A DNA stretch of 10,808 nt from an uncultured Solirubrobacteraceae bacterium (GCA_902806215.1 CADCVT010000124.1:1-10808); one strand, 5' to 3'. Numbered from the stretch's first letter, positions 1 to 6,588 are shown. Program-made: numbers and translations. Notes: generated by a model not told the origin, from the sequence alone.

Positions 1-1
1 C

Positions 2-496
2 CAGGACCAGCTGTCGTCTCCGGCGTCGCCGCGCGACCTGCTGCTGGCGTTCTCGCTCGGTGGCTTCCTGCGCGGGGGGATCGTTGCGCTGCTCACGTTC
101 ACGGCCGCCTCGATCCTCGTCGGCGTGCCGGTCGAGCAGCCGCTCGTGCTGATCCCGTCGCTGTTCCTCGTCGGGTTCTTCTTCTCGCAGCTCGGCGTGC
201 TCGTCGGCGTGCGGGCCGAGCAGTTCGACGACGTGTCGTTCGCTCAGACGTTCGTGCTGCAGCCGCTCATCTTCCTCGGCGGCGTCTTCTACTCGGCGTC
301 GCTCTTGCCCGAGCCGTTCCAGACGCTCACGCACTTCAACCCGATCTACTACATGATCAACCTCGTGCGGTACGGGTTCCTGGGGATCAGCGAGGCGAGC
401 ATCGCGCTCTCGCTCACCCTGCTCGCGCTCGCCACGGCGGTGCTCTTCGTGGTGAACCTGCGGCTGTTCGCCCGCGGGTACAAGCTCCGTGTCTGA
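2..496 (+). CDS. ABC-2 type transporter permease, 3' end (partial)
   Basis: This is the C-terminal 164 residues of an integral membrane permease of the ABC-2 family; the gene begins before the window. Reading from base 2 the frame is open to TGA at 494-496. Four hydrophobic segments are visible (about residues 15-38, 44-68, 80-100 and 133-155). Between the last two lies the stretch HFNPIYYMINLVRYGFLG, which fits the conserved Asn-Pro...Arg...Gly region of ABC-2 permeases. Such proteins pair with a separate ATPase, presumably encoded upstream, to export drugs, lipids or polysaccharides; the substrate cannot be told from this fragment. Its stop overlaps the GTG start of the next gene by 8 bases, suggesting one transcript. 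The family call is secure; the role is not. Confidence 0.85.
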   Translation, partial: QDQLSSPASPRDLLLAFSLGGFLRGGIVALLTFTAASILVGVPVEQPLVLIPSLFLVGFFFSQLGVLVGVRAEQFDDVSFAQTFVLQPLIFLGGVFYSASLLPEPFQTLTHFNPIYYMINLVRYGFLGISEASIALSLTLLALATAVLFVVNLRLFARGYKLRV

Positions 497-950
497 GAAG
501 ACGCTGTACGCGTGGGCGGGCGGGCGCGAGGCGTTCGCGCGCTGGTTCGACGCGTTCTACGACCTCGTCGAGCAGGACGAGCTGCTCGCGCCGATGTTCG
601 GCGGCACGGTCACGACCGAGCACCGCCGCAACGTCACGACGTGGTGGAGCGAGGTCATGGGCGGGCCGGCCGACTACACCGAGCACGAAGGCGGCTACGA
701 GCGCATGCTCGCCAAGCACCGCGACCTCGGCATCACGTCCGAGCAGCGGCTGCGGTTCGTGACGCTGCTCAGCCACGCGGCCGACGTGGCCGAGCTGCCG
801 GACGACCCGGAGTTCCGCGCGGCGATCATGGGCTACGCGGAGTGGGGGACGCGCCTTGCGGTGCACAACTCGCAGCGCGACGCCGAGACGGCCGCGCACG
901 CTCCCGTGCCGCGGTGGGGCTGGGGCGTGGCGCCGCCGTACGAGGGCTGA
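489..950 (+). CDS. Group II truncated haemoglobin (bacterial globin)
   Basis: A 153-residue cytoplasmic haem protein of the truncated (2-on-2) globin family, whose members bind O2, NO or peroxide. It lines up by eye with mycobacterial trHbO along most of its length. Matching features are the AWAGG start, FYDLVEQDELL with Tyr24 at the B10 position, the WWSEVMGGPADY segment, and LAKHRDLGI with His77 as the likely proximal (F8) haem ligand. The helix-G position that is Trp in trHbO appears to be Phe90 here. A Pro/Trp-rich tail of about 20 residues (AHAPVPRWGWG) follows the globin fold. GTG at 489 is chosen because it starts just before the conserved N-terminus and overlaps the permease stop; its ribosome site is weak. 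The ligase gene follows after 3 bases. The exact ligand chemistry is inference. Confidence 0.88.
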   Translation: MSEKTLYAWAGGREAFARWFDAFYDLVEQDELLAPMFGGTVTTEHRRNVTTWWSEVMGGPADYTEHEGGYERMLAKHRDLGITSEQRLRFVTLLSHAADVAELPDDPEFRAAIMGYAEWGTRLAVHNSQRDAETAAHAPVPRWGWGVAPPYEG

Positions 951-953
951 CCG

Positions 954-1868
954 GTGGCGGCGTTCGTCGTGCCCATGCTCGCGACCCTCTCGGACGAGCG
1001 GTCGCTCGGTGACGGGTGGGTTCTCGAGCGCAAGCTCGACGGCGTACGGTGCGTCGCGGTGGCTTGCGGAGGGGACGTCTCGCTCTTCACGCGCACGGAG
1101 CGATCGGTCACCGCGCGCTGGCCTGCGGTGGCGCAGGCGGTCGGCGACCTCGGCCGCGACGTCGTCCTCGACGGCGAGGTCGTGGCGATGGAGGGCGGTG
1201 AGGCGCTCGGGTTCCAGGCGCTGCAGCGCGGCGGCGGCCCGGTCGCGCTGTGGGCGTTCGACGTGCTGCACCTCGACGGCGACGACCTGCGCGAGCGTCC
1301 GCTGCACGAGCGCCGCGCGATCCTCGCCGACCTGCTCGACGGCGCGCCGGACGCCCTGCGGCTGACCGAGACATGGCAGGGGGAAAGCGAGCGCCGCTAC
1401 GCCGACGCGTGCGCGGCCGGCTGGGAGGGGCTGATCGCCAAGGTCGCCGACGGTCGCTACGTCAGCGGCCGGTCGAAGGAGTGGCTCAAGCTCAAGTGCC
1501 TGGCCGAGCAGGAGGTCGTCGTCGGCGGGTGGACCGAGCCGCGCGGCAGCCGCACCGGCCTCGGCGCGCTGCTCGTCGGCACGTACGAGGACGGAAAGCT
1601 GCTCTACGCGGGCAAGGTCGGCACCGGGTTCGACCGCGCGTCGCTCGACCATCTCATCGGGAGGCTCGAGGCGACCGAGCGCGACACGAGCCCGTTCGCC
1701 GAGCCGATCAAGCCGCGCGTCGCCGGAGCCCATTGGGCCGAGCCGCGGCTCGTCGCCCAGGTCGCGTTCCAGGAGTGGACGAGCGCCGGCCGCCTGCGCC
1801 AGCCGCGCTACCTCGGGCTGCGCGACGACAAGCGCCCCGAGGACGTCGTGCGCGAGCGGCCGTCCTAG
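954..1868 (+). CDS. ATP-dependent DNA ligase (LigD/LigC type)
   Basis: A 304-residue ligase that seals DNA nicks through a lysyl-AMP intermediate. Nucleotidyltransferase motifs appear in order: motif I ERKLDGVR with nucleophile Lys27 (25-32), motif III LDGEVVA (72-78), the FDVLHLDG strand (102-109), motif IV EGLIAK (158-163) and motif V WLKLKC (177-182). The last 120 residues form the OB-fold, ending in the LigD-like pattern EWTSAGRLRQPRYLGLRDDK. The length fits a stand-alone ligase module; no polymerase or phosphoesterase domain is attached and no Ku gene is in view, so a role in non-homologous end joining is inferred from family only. GTG at 954 is preferred because GAGGG lies about 7 bases upstream. 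The stop TAG lies in CTAG, which also forms the stop of the convergent nuclease gene, giving a 4-base tail-to-tail overlap. Confidence 0.92.
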   Translation: MAAFVVPMLATLSDERSLGDGWVLERKLDGVRCVAVACGGDVSLFTRTERSVTARWPAVAQAVGDLGRDVVLDGEVVAMEGGEALGFQALQRGGGPVALWAFDVLHLDGDDLRERPLHERRAILADLLDGAPDALRLTETWQGESERRYADACAAGWEGLIAKVADGRYVSGRSKEWLKLKCLAEQEVVVGGWTEPRGSRTGLGALLVGTYEDGKLLYAGKVGTGFDRASLDHLIGRLEATERDTSPFAEPIKPRVAGAHWAEPRLVAQVAFQEWTSAGRLRQPRYLGLRDDKRPEDVVRERPS

Positions 1869-2491
1869 GCCTCGGCGCGGAAGAGCCGGGCGAGCGTCTC
1901 GGCGCGCACTGGGCCGATCCCCGGCACGTCGCGCAGCTCGGACTCGTCGGCCGCGAACACCGCCTCGAGCGAGCCGAACGCGGCGAGCAGCCGGCGCGCG
2001 CCGACGGTCGAGATGCCGGGCAGGCACATGAGCACGTCCTCGGCGGTCCGGACGAGGTCGTCGGTCGGACGCCGCACGCGCGGCAGCCCGCGCGCCTCCG
2101 ACGGTCCCTTGCGCTCGACGCGGTACATCCGCAGCAGCCAGTCGGCGGTCTCGTCCTGGTCCTCGGTCCGGACGACGGCGACGCCGCTGGTCAGCACGCG
2201 CGCTACGGCGCCGGTCCAGCTCATCTCCGAGATGTGGGTCGGCTCGCCCTCGACGACGAGGACGACCGCCGGGTACGCCTCGCCCATCCGCTCGACCTGC
2301 TCGAACAGCCTGCGGTCCTTGATCGACGCCGCCAGGTCCGCGCCCGACTTGCGCTCGACGATCACCCGGTCCGACAGCACGTAGTCGCCCGCCGGCAGCT
2401 GCCGCGCGGCGACCGCGACGCCGGCGTCCTCGAGCATGTCGGGGATCCCCGACTTCAGCTCGCGGTGGTCGACGAGGACGGGAGCGCTCAA
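1865..2491 (-). CDS. Stand-alone ERCC4 (XPF-type) nuclease with helix-hairpin-helix domain
   Basis: A 208-residue structure-specific endonuclease candidate of the XPF/Mus81/Hef superfamily. The nuclease core spans about residues 4-130 and carries the metal site: DHRE (8-11), GD (35-36) and ERKSGADL (46-53). A C-terminal (HhH)2 DNA-binding region follows, with hairpins LPGISTVGAR (157-166) and VPGIGPVRAE (189-198). There is no helicase domain, as in crenarchaeal XPF. The start is TTG at 2491-2489: it overlaps the TGA of the upstream GT20 gene as TTGA, has AGGAG 4 bases upstream, and precedes the first conserved strand VLVDHRE. The reading frame continues upstream inside the GT20 gene but has no family similarity there. 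Translational coupling to the GT20 gene is likely. Probable role: cutting branched or flapped DNA in repair; substrate unknown. Confidence 0.88.
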   Translation of the reverse strand: MSAPVLVDHRELKSGIPDMLEDAGVAVAARQLPAGDYVLSDRVIVERKSGADLAASIKDRRLFEQVERMGEAYPAVVLVVEGEPTHISEMSWTGAVARVLTSGVAVVRTEDQDETADWLLRMYRVERKGPSEARGLPRVRRPTDDLVRTAEDVLMCLPGISTVGARRLLAAFGSLEAVFAADESELRDVPGIGPVRAETLARLFRAEA

Positions 2492-4014
2492 CCGTCTCCT
2501 GGCGCCAGATCGGCGAGCTGCGCCGAGAACCACGCGGCGATGTCGTTGCGCTCCACCACCGCGGCCGCCGCCGCGAGCTTGGCCCGGCGCTCGTCGCGCG
2601 GCATCGTCAGCGCCTCGTAGAGCGCGTCGGCCTGCTGGCGGATGTCGAACGGGTAGACGGTGACGGCGTGCTCGCCGAGCTCCTGGTGCGAGCCCGTGTT
2701 CTCCGACAGGACGAGCACCCCGTCGTTGCGGTTGACCACCGCCGCCTCCTTCGCGACGAGGTTCATGCCGTCGGCGACGGCGTTGACGATGAGCACGTCG
2801 CACAGCGAGTACGCCGCGACGGCGAGCGGGAGATCCTGGACCAGCCGCAGATCGACCGGCTCGAACGCCAGGTCGTCGTACTGCGCGTTGATGCGCGCGA
2901 CCTCGGCGCCGATCTGCCCCAGGTACGCCGCGTAGTCCGGCACGTCCTGGCGCGAGGGCTGGAGCAGCGCGAGGAACCGCACCTTGCCCGCGAGCTCCGG
3001 GTGGTCCTCGAGCATCAGCCCGAACGCCTGGAACCCGCGGACGATGTTCTTCGACGGGTCGGTGCGGTCGACGCGCAGGATGAGCTGATCGTCCTCGCCC
3101 GCGAGCGACTCCTCGAGGTCCTCGGCCTTGCGCGCCACCGCCGGGCTCTCGGCCAGGTCGCGCAGACCGGCCACGTCGATCGAGATCGGGTAGGCGCGCG
3201 CCCGGACGGTCCTGCCGTCGACCTCGACCGACATCGCGTCGAGGTCGACCCGCAGCCCGAGCAGCTCCTGCACGGTCGTGAGGAAGTTGCGGGCCGAGCC
3301 CTCGGTGTGGAACGCGACGACGTCGCAGCCGAGCAGCCCGCGCACGAGCCGGTCGCGCATGGACGGCGGCAGCACGCGCCACGCGTCGGGACCGGGCCAC
3401 GGGATGTGGATGAACTGCGAGATCAGCGCGTCGGGGCAACGCTCGCGCACCCGGTCGGCGACCAGGTAGAAGTGGTAGTCGTGCAGCATCACGAGCGCGG
3501 TGCCGCCCGCCGCCTCGACCTCGTCGGCCACGGCGTCGGCGAACGCGAGGTTGACCGGCACGTAGCCCTCGTCGAACGCGCGGTGCTCGTCGTCGCCGAG
3601 GTCGGGGGAGCTCCAAACGCCGTAGAGCCCGTGCTGGATGAACCAGAGGATCGGGTTGGCGATCTCGCCGTAGAAGCGGTCGTGCTGCTCGGAGGGGACG
3701 TCGACGAGCCGCAGGGGCACCACGGGATCGTCGCCCGTGTCGCCCTCGGCCACGCGCGGCTCGTCGCTGAGCACGACCGGGACCGAGGTGCCCTCATGCT
3801 CCTCGGCGACCGCCACGTCCTCGGAGCCGCCCGCAGCGCAGACCCAGCGCACGTCGTCGAGCTGGGTGGCGAGGTCGGTGAGCGCGGTGACGAGCCCGCC
3901 GGCGCCCCGCCGGGCCGTCCGCTCGCCGTCGGTGCGGCGGAACGCGACGGGTGCCCGGTGCGACAGCAGGACCACGGGGCCGGGCAGCCCGGCGGGCATC
4001 TCGATGCGCTTCAT
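2488..4014 (-). CDS. GT20 glycosyltransferase, trehalose-6-phosphate synthase-like
   Basis: A 508-residue cytoplasmic retaining glycosyltransferase of family GT20, which joins a glucosyl group from UDP/GDP/ADP-glucose to a sugar or polyol phosphate. Family signposts in order: RRGAGGLVTAL (35-45), WFIQHGLY (124-131), HDYHFYLV (178-185, Asp179 aligning with the acceptor-site Asp of E. coli OtsA), FIHIPWPG (201-208), AFHTEGSARNF (234-244), VDRTDPSKN (315-323, keeping the Arg and Lys that grip the donor phosphates), ADGMNLVAKE (414-423) and LSENTGSHQEL (436-446). The usual DYxKG is DPSKN here and the usual Tyr after FHT is Ser, so this belongs to a divergent subgroup. Trehalose-6-phosphate synthase is the default call; glucosylglycerol-phosphate synthase is an alternative. 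No phosphatase (otsB) is nearby. ATG at 4014 is preferred; Met6 is a second choice. Confidence 0.85.
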   Translation of the reverse strand: MKRIEMPAGLPGPVVLLSHRAPVAFRRTDGERTARRGAGGLVTALTDLATQLDDVRWVCAAGGSEDVAVAEEHEGTSVPVVLSDEPRVAEGDTGDDPVVPLRLVDVPSEQHDRFYGEIANPILWFIQHGLYGVWSSPDLGDDEHRAFDEGYVPVNLAFADAVADEVEAAGGTALVMLHDYHFYLVADRVRERCPDALISQFIHIPWPGPDAWRVLPPSMRDRLVRGLLGCDVVAFHTEGSARNFLTTVQELLGLRVDLDAMSVEVDGRTVRARAYPISIDVAGLRDLAESPAVARKAEDLEESLAGEDDQLILRVDRTDPSKNIVRGFQAFGLMLEDHPELAGKVRFLALLQPSRQDVPDYAAYLGQIGAEVARINAQYDDLAFEPVDLRLVQDLPLAVAAYSLCDVLIVNAVADGMNLVAKEAAVVNRNDGVLVLSENTGSHQELGEHAVTVYPFDIRQQADALYEALTMPRDERRAKLAAAAAVVERNDIAAWFSAQLADLAPGDG

Positions 4015-4020
4015 CGCGCA

Positions 4021-4049
4021 GCCCTACCCGGCTGGTCGTTCTTCGCCAA
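4021..4049 (-). promoter_or_regulatory. Candidate promoter of the GT20 gene, leaderless
   Basis: On the minus strand TTGGCG (4049-4044) and TAGGGC (4026-4021) are separated by 17 bases, the standard sigma-70-class spacing. Only 6 bases then separate the -10-like element from the ATG at 4014, so transcription would begin at or next to the start codon and the message would be leaderless. This agrees with the lack of a clear ribosome site. The two hexamers match consensus only partly. Confidence 0.4.
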
Positions 4050-4092
4050 CGTGCTTCGTTCGGGCGGGTGTGGTCTGGGAAGCCCCACCGAC

Positions 4093-4341
4093 GTGAACGA
4101 CGCTCAGGCCCAGTTCTTCGTGATGCTCGGAACGCTCGTCGACGACGCCCGACTCGCGCACCTCGCGCTCGAGCTGATGCTCGAGGACGGGACCGTCGTG
4201 TTCGGCGTGCCGGAGTCGCCGGCGTCGCCGGCGCAGGGCGACAACGCGCTCGACGACACCGGCTATCGCCGTGAGGTCGTGCTCGACGGGGTGCGGGTGC
4301 ACCTGCCGGAGGTGCGGGCGGTCTCGCTCGCACGCCCCTGA
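4093..4341 (+). CDS. Small protein of unknown function (82 aa)
   Basis: An 82-residue acidic protein, not recognised. It begins VNDAQAQFFVMLGTLVDDARLAHLALELMLE in segments: a probable helix (residues 5-30), then LEDGTVVFGVP and a turn-rich stretch, then GYRREVVLDGVRVHLPEVRAVSLARP, which reads like two or three short beta strands. No signal peptide or membrane segment. GTG at 4093 is chosen because GGGA lies about 12 bases upstream and the coding bias begins there; an in-frame GTG at 4051 would add 14 residues. It diverges from the GT20 gene across 78 bases and its stop faces the next small gene 11 bases away. The same frame stays open far upstream, antisense to the GT20 gene, but that part looks like GC-driven shadow reading. 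Confidence 0.6.
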   Translation: MNDAQAQFFVMLGTLVDDARLAHLALELMLEDGTVVFGVPESPASPAQGDNALDDTGYRREVVLDGVRVHLPEVRAVSLARP

Positions 4342-4353
4342 CCGGCCGCGGTC
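4340..4353. terminator. Short hairpin between two convergent small genes
   Basis: GACCG (4340-4344) and CGGTC (4349-4353) form a 5-bp stem around the loop GCCG, overlapping the last bases of both convergent stop codons. It sits where a shared bidirectional terminator would be expected, but it is short and has no T-run on either side, so a terminator role is weakly supported. Confidence 0.2.
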
Positions 4354-4616
4354 TACGCGGCGGCGGGGAGCTCGAGCGGCTCGGTCTGCGGGCCGCAGCG
4401 CTCGACGGCGTCGAGGATCGTGTCGGCCGTCTCCTCGAGCAGGCGGCCGCCGTCGACGAGGCGGTCCATCACGGACTCGAGGTGGATGATCGCGTCCTTC
4501 GCGGCGGAGTCCGTCGCGATGTCGTACGTGAAGAGCACGGCGTCGGCGGCGTCGCGGACGGCCTGCTGCTCGTCGGCGTGGAGCTTCGCGGGGCCGAGCT
4601 CGTCGATGATGGTCAT
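4353..4616 (-). CDS. Small helical protein of unknown function (87 aa)
   Basis: An 87-residue acidic cytoplasmic protein, not recognised. It starts MTIIDELGPAKLHADEQQAV and is predicted by eye to be almost wholly helical, with three amphipathic stretches (about 14-32, 36-55 and 58-74) and a Pro/Ala tail ending LELPAAA. One Cys only (residue 75). A possible alternative is an upstream in-frame ATG at 4652, which adds MTPTRARAYGRV and gives 99 residues. Neither start has a clear ribosome site. TACGGG lies 6 bases before the 4616 ATG, the same geometry as the GT20 promoter, so a leaderless start at 4616 is slightly favoured. It diverges from the secreted-protein gene at 4770 and converges on the 82-residue gene. 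Confidence 0.6.
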   Translation of the reverse strand: MTIIDELGPAKLHADEQQAVRDAADAVLFTYDIATDSAAKDAIIHLESVMDRLVDGGRLLEETADTILDAVERCGPQTEPLELPAAA

Positions 4617-4687
4617 GACGCGCCCGTAGGCGCGAGCGCGTGTCGGGGTCATGTGGGTTGCAACGCCGCAGGCGCCGGGGAGTTGCG

Positions 4688-4699
4688 CGGACCGGTCCG
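4688..4699. promoter_or_regulatory. Perfect 12-base palindrome in a divergent intergenic region
   Basis: CGGACCGGTCCG is a perfect inverted repeat lying between the divergent genes that start at 4616/4652 (minus) and 4770 (plus). The 117-base gap also holds GTTGCAAC (4656-4663) and TCCCGGGA (4739-4746). The position suits an operator for a dimeric regulator, but short palindromes are common in GC-rich DNA, so this is tentative. Confidence 0.25.
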
Positions 4700-4769
4700 T
4701 GACCTGGCACACAGGCGGGCGCCTCGCTCGGCCGGAACTCCCGGGATCGACGCGCGTTGAAGAAGGCCG

Positions 4770-5936
4770 ATGCGCTCCGGACTCCTTTCCCTGCTCGTTG
4801 TGCTGCTCGCCGCGGCTCCCGCCGCCGCCGCGCCGTGCCGCAAGACCGACGAGGGCCCACGCGCCTCGATCACGCAGAGCGGAACCTACGCGGAGCGCTC
4901 GGCGCGGTCGTCCGTGACGATCTGCCTGCGTCGCAGCGGCCGCACGCGCGTCATCCGCGCATCGATCGTCCGCTCGCCGCGCGGGGCGCGAGGCCGCTAC
5001 CTCAGCGGCGCCGCCGCGTCGAAGACCGAGCTCGCCTACGTCGACGCGCGCGTCGGCCCGCGAGGCGGGCCCGACAGCATCGTCGCGACGGTCCTGGACA
5101 TGAGGACGCTGCGCGTCGCGCGCCGCGTGACGTTCCTGCGCGGGCGAGGGCTGCGGTCGGACTTCCCGGACGTCGCCATCGCCGACGACGGCAGCCTCGC
5201 CGTCGGGCTCCAGGAGGCGTGGCTGCGGCTCGCGCGCCCCGGGAGACGCCCGAAGCTGCTGAAGGAGCCGTACCTCCTCGGTCTGCGTGTCGAGGACGGC
5301 ACGACCCTCGCGTGGAGCACGTTCTACGGAGAGGACCTCCGGTACCTCGACCTCGAGCGGCCGCCGCTGCGCGACGGGTGCCCGATGCGCGAGGCGTTCG
5401 ACGAGCGGGTGCGGACCGACCGGCTCATCGTGTCCGAGGCCGACAACGCGGTGCGCGTCTGCGACCGCACGAGCGGCCGGGACCCGGTCGTCGCCGGCTT
5501 CGACCGGTCGAGCGAGCAGTCGTCGCTCGACGTGTCGGTCGTCGGCGCGACCGGCGCCGTCGCGGTGGTGGGGATCGAGCAGTACGAGAAGGGGCTGGGC
5601 TGTTACAGCCAGGCCGTGCGGGTGTTCGACGTCGATGCGGGGCGCGTGACGCGGCAGGCCGGCGCCGATCGGTGCGGGCTGCTGCCCTCGCCGCCGCGCT
5701 TCGGTGTGCCGAGTCCGCGCGTCCCGACCGTGCTGGCGCCGTCGGGCGCTCCCGCGTGGGTGGTGCCGCCCGCGCCGTACAGCGGCAGCCGCGACGAGCA
5801 CCTGGCCGCCGTCGACGGCACGACGCTGCGCGAGCTCGACAAGGGACCGCCCGGGTCGATCACCGACCTGCGCCCGACCGCCGACGGCATCGCGTGGCGA
5901 TCGGGCGGGGCGGAGAGGACCGCGACGCTGCGCTAG
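4770..5936 (+). CDS. Secreted protein of unknown function, possible beta-propeller
   Basis: A 388-residue exported protein. MRSGLLSLLVVLLAAAPAAAA is a standard Sec signal peptide, cleaved near residue 21; Pro before Cys23 rules out a lipobox. The mature part has six cysteines (23, 52, 204, 231, 278, 302), compatible with disulphides. It shows recurring strand-turn-strand units such as FPDVAIADDGSLAVGL (132-147), LLGLRVEDGTTLAWS (169-183), DVSVVGATGAVAVVGIE (254-270) and ITDLRPTADGIAWR (364-377), a pattern like WD/YVTN-type propeller blades. No catalytic motif was seen, and the family is not recognised. ATG at 4770 has AGAAGG 3 bases upstream. The stop TAG is within CTAG, shared with the stop of the convergent gene at 5933. 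Fold is inference; secretion is well supported. Confidence 0.75.
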   Translation: MRSGLLSLLVVLLAAAPAAAAPCRKTDEGPRASITQSGTYAERSARSSVTICLRRSGRTRVIRASIVRSPRGARGRYLSGAAASKTELAYVDARVGPRGGPDSIVATVLDMRTLRVARRVTFLRGRGLRSDFPDVAIADDGSLAVGLQEAWLRLARPGRRPKLLKEPYLLGLRVEDGTTLAWSTFYGEDLRYLDLERPPLRDGCPMREAFDERVRTDRLIVSEADNAVRVCDRTSGRDPVVAGFDRSSEQSSLDVSVVGATGAVAVVGIEQYEKGLGCYSQAVRVFDVDAGRVTRQAGADRCGLLPSPPRFGVPSPRVPTVLAPSGAPAWVVPPAPYSGSRDEHLAAVDGTTLRELDKGPPGSITDLRPTADGIAWRSGGAERTATLR

Positions 5937-6409
5937 CGCGCGGGCTTGGCCGGCCGGGCGGCCTCGAACGCGGCCTTGACGGCGGCGACCTCGAGGCCGA
6001 GCTTCTCGGCCAGCGCGGTGTACATCGCGGTGTGGCGCTGCTCGTGCTCGGCCCGGTGGACGGCCTCGACCTTGTCGAGCGCGGCCTTGACGGCCGACTG
6101 CTCGACGCCGAGCTCGTCGGCCAGCGTCTTGACGAGCACGGTCTGGTCGGGCCGACCCGGGCGCTCGCCGGTGGGCTTCGCCGGCCGCGTGGCCTGCATA
6201 GCCGACCGCAGCTGCGCCGTCGTGATCCCGAGCTTCGACGCGATCGCGTCGAGCTCAGCGGTGCTCGGGCCGCGCTTGCCCGGGCGCTGCTGCGACGGCG
6301 AGGCCGCGCGGTCCTTGGACGAGGTCGCGGCCTGGGCGGCGCCGAGGCCGCCGCTCGCGACGAGGGCGACGGAGGCGGCGACGGCGGTGGTCTTGCGGAA
6401 GCGGGACAT
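5933..6409 (-). CDS. Small secreted protein with three helical repeats
   Basis: A 158-residue exported protein. MSRFRKTTAVAASVALVASG followed by GLGAAQA is a clear signal peptide, cut near residue 28. After a basic Ser/Pro/Lys-rich linker come three copies of a roughly 27-residue helix-turn-helix-like unit with core LAxxLGhxxxxVxxAh: residues 53-79, 93-119 and 130-156. The first and third copies both end in RPAKP. Related LGV-type repeats occur in actinobacterial exported proteins of unknown function; the unit is not tied here to a known activity. ATG at 6409 is fixed by CAGGAG 6 bases upstream; the frame stays open to an earlier ATG at 6472, but that adds only a charged stretch in front of the signal peptide. 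It converges on the 388-residue secreted protein with a 4-base overlap through CTAG. Confidence 0.8.
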   Translation of the reverse strand: MSRFRKTTAVAASVALVASGGLGAAQAATSSKDRAASPSQQRPGKRGPSTAELDAIASKLGITTAQLRSAMQATRPAKPTGERPGRPDQTVLVKTLADELGVEQSAVKAALDKVEAVHRAEHEQRHTAMYTALAEKLGLEVAAVKAAFEAARPAKPAR

Positions 6410-6588
6410 GCGGTGCTCCTGAGGGTCGTGGCGGGCGGGCTCGCCCTGTGGTCGAGAACGACCTTCGGGCACGCGGCTGGGAGAACCCTGGGAACGGCCT
6501 CAGCGTTCGCCATGAGCCATCCGGTGCGGCCGTGTCCGACTTTGGTCGGATGCGACGGAGCCGCGACCCGCTTAGGCTCGCCCCCTGC
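6410..6588. other. Divergent intergenic region with two inverted repeats
   Basis: These 179 bases separate the minus-strand repeat protein from the plus-strand chimeric locus and hold no convincing gene. Two inverted repeats stand out: GGTCG-AGAA-CGACC (6450-6463) and TCCGAC-TTTG-GTCGGA (6535-6550). TAGGCT at 6573-6578 could be a -10 element for the plus-strand gene, ending 10 bases before its ATG; no good -35 lies at 16-18 bases. Confidence 0.35.
6535..6550. promoter_or_regulatory. Inverted repeat, possible operator
   Basis: Arms TCCGAC and GTCGGA flank a TTTG centre, 22 bases before the TAGGCT element and 38 bases before the ATG at 6589. The position suits a regulator-binding site for the truncated kinase/protease gene. 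The stem is only 6 bp and has no T-run, so a terminator is less likely. Confidence 0.3.

Noticed and set aside
414..2027. Long Arg/Ala-rich open frame on the minus strand across the globin and ligase genes
   Set aside because: It is antisense to two genes with clear family motifs, has no recognisable domain, and its low-complexity Arg/Ala composition is typical of shadow reading in GC-rich DNA.
1865..3616. A 583-residue version of the ERCC4 nuclease reaching into the GT20 gene
   Set aside because: The extra N-terminal part is antisense-free but out of frame with the GT20 protein and is Arg-rich nonsense; ERCC4 similarity starts only after the TTG at 2491.
2668..4092. Long plus-strand frame antisense to the GT20 gene, in frame with the 82-residue gene
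   Set aside because: The opposite strand encodes all the GT20 motifs. Only the part from 4093 onward lies outside it and has normal composition.
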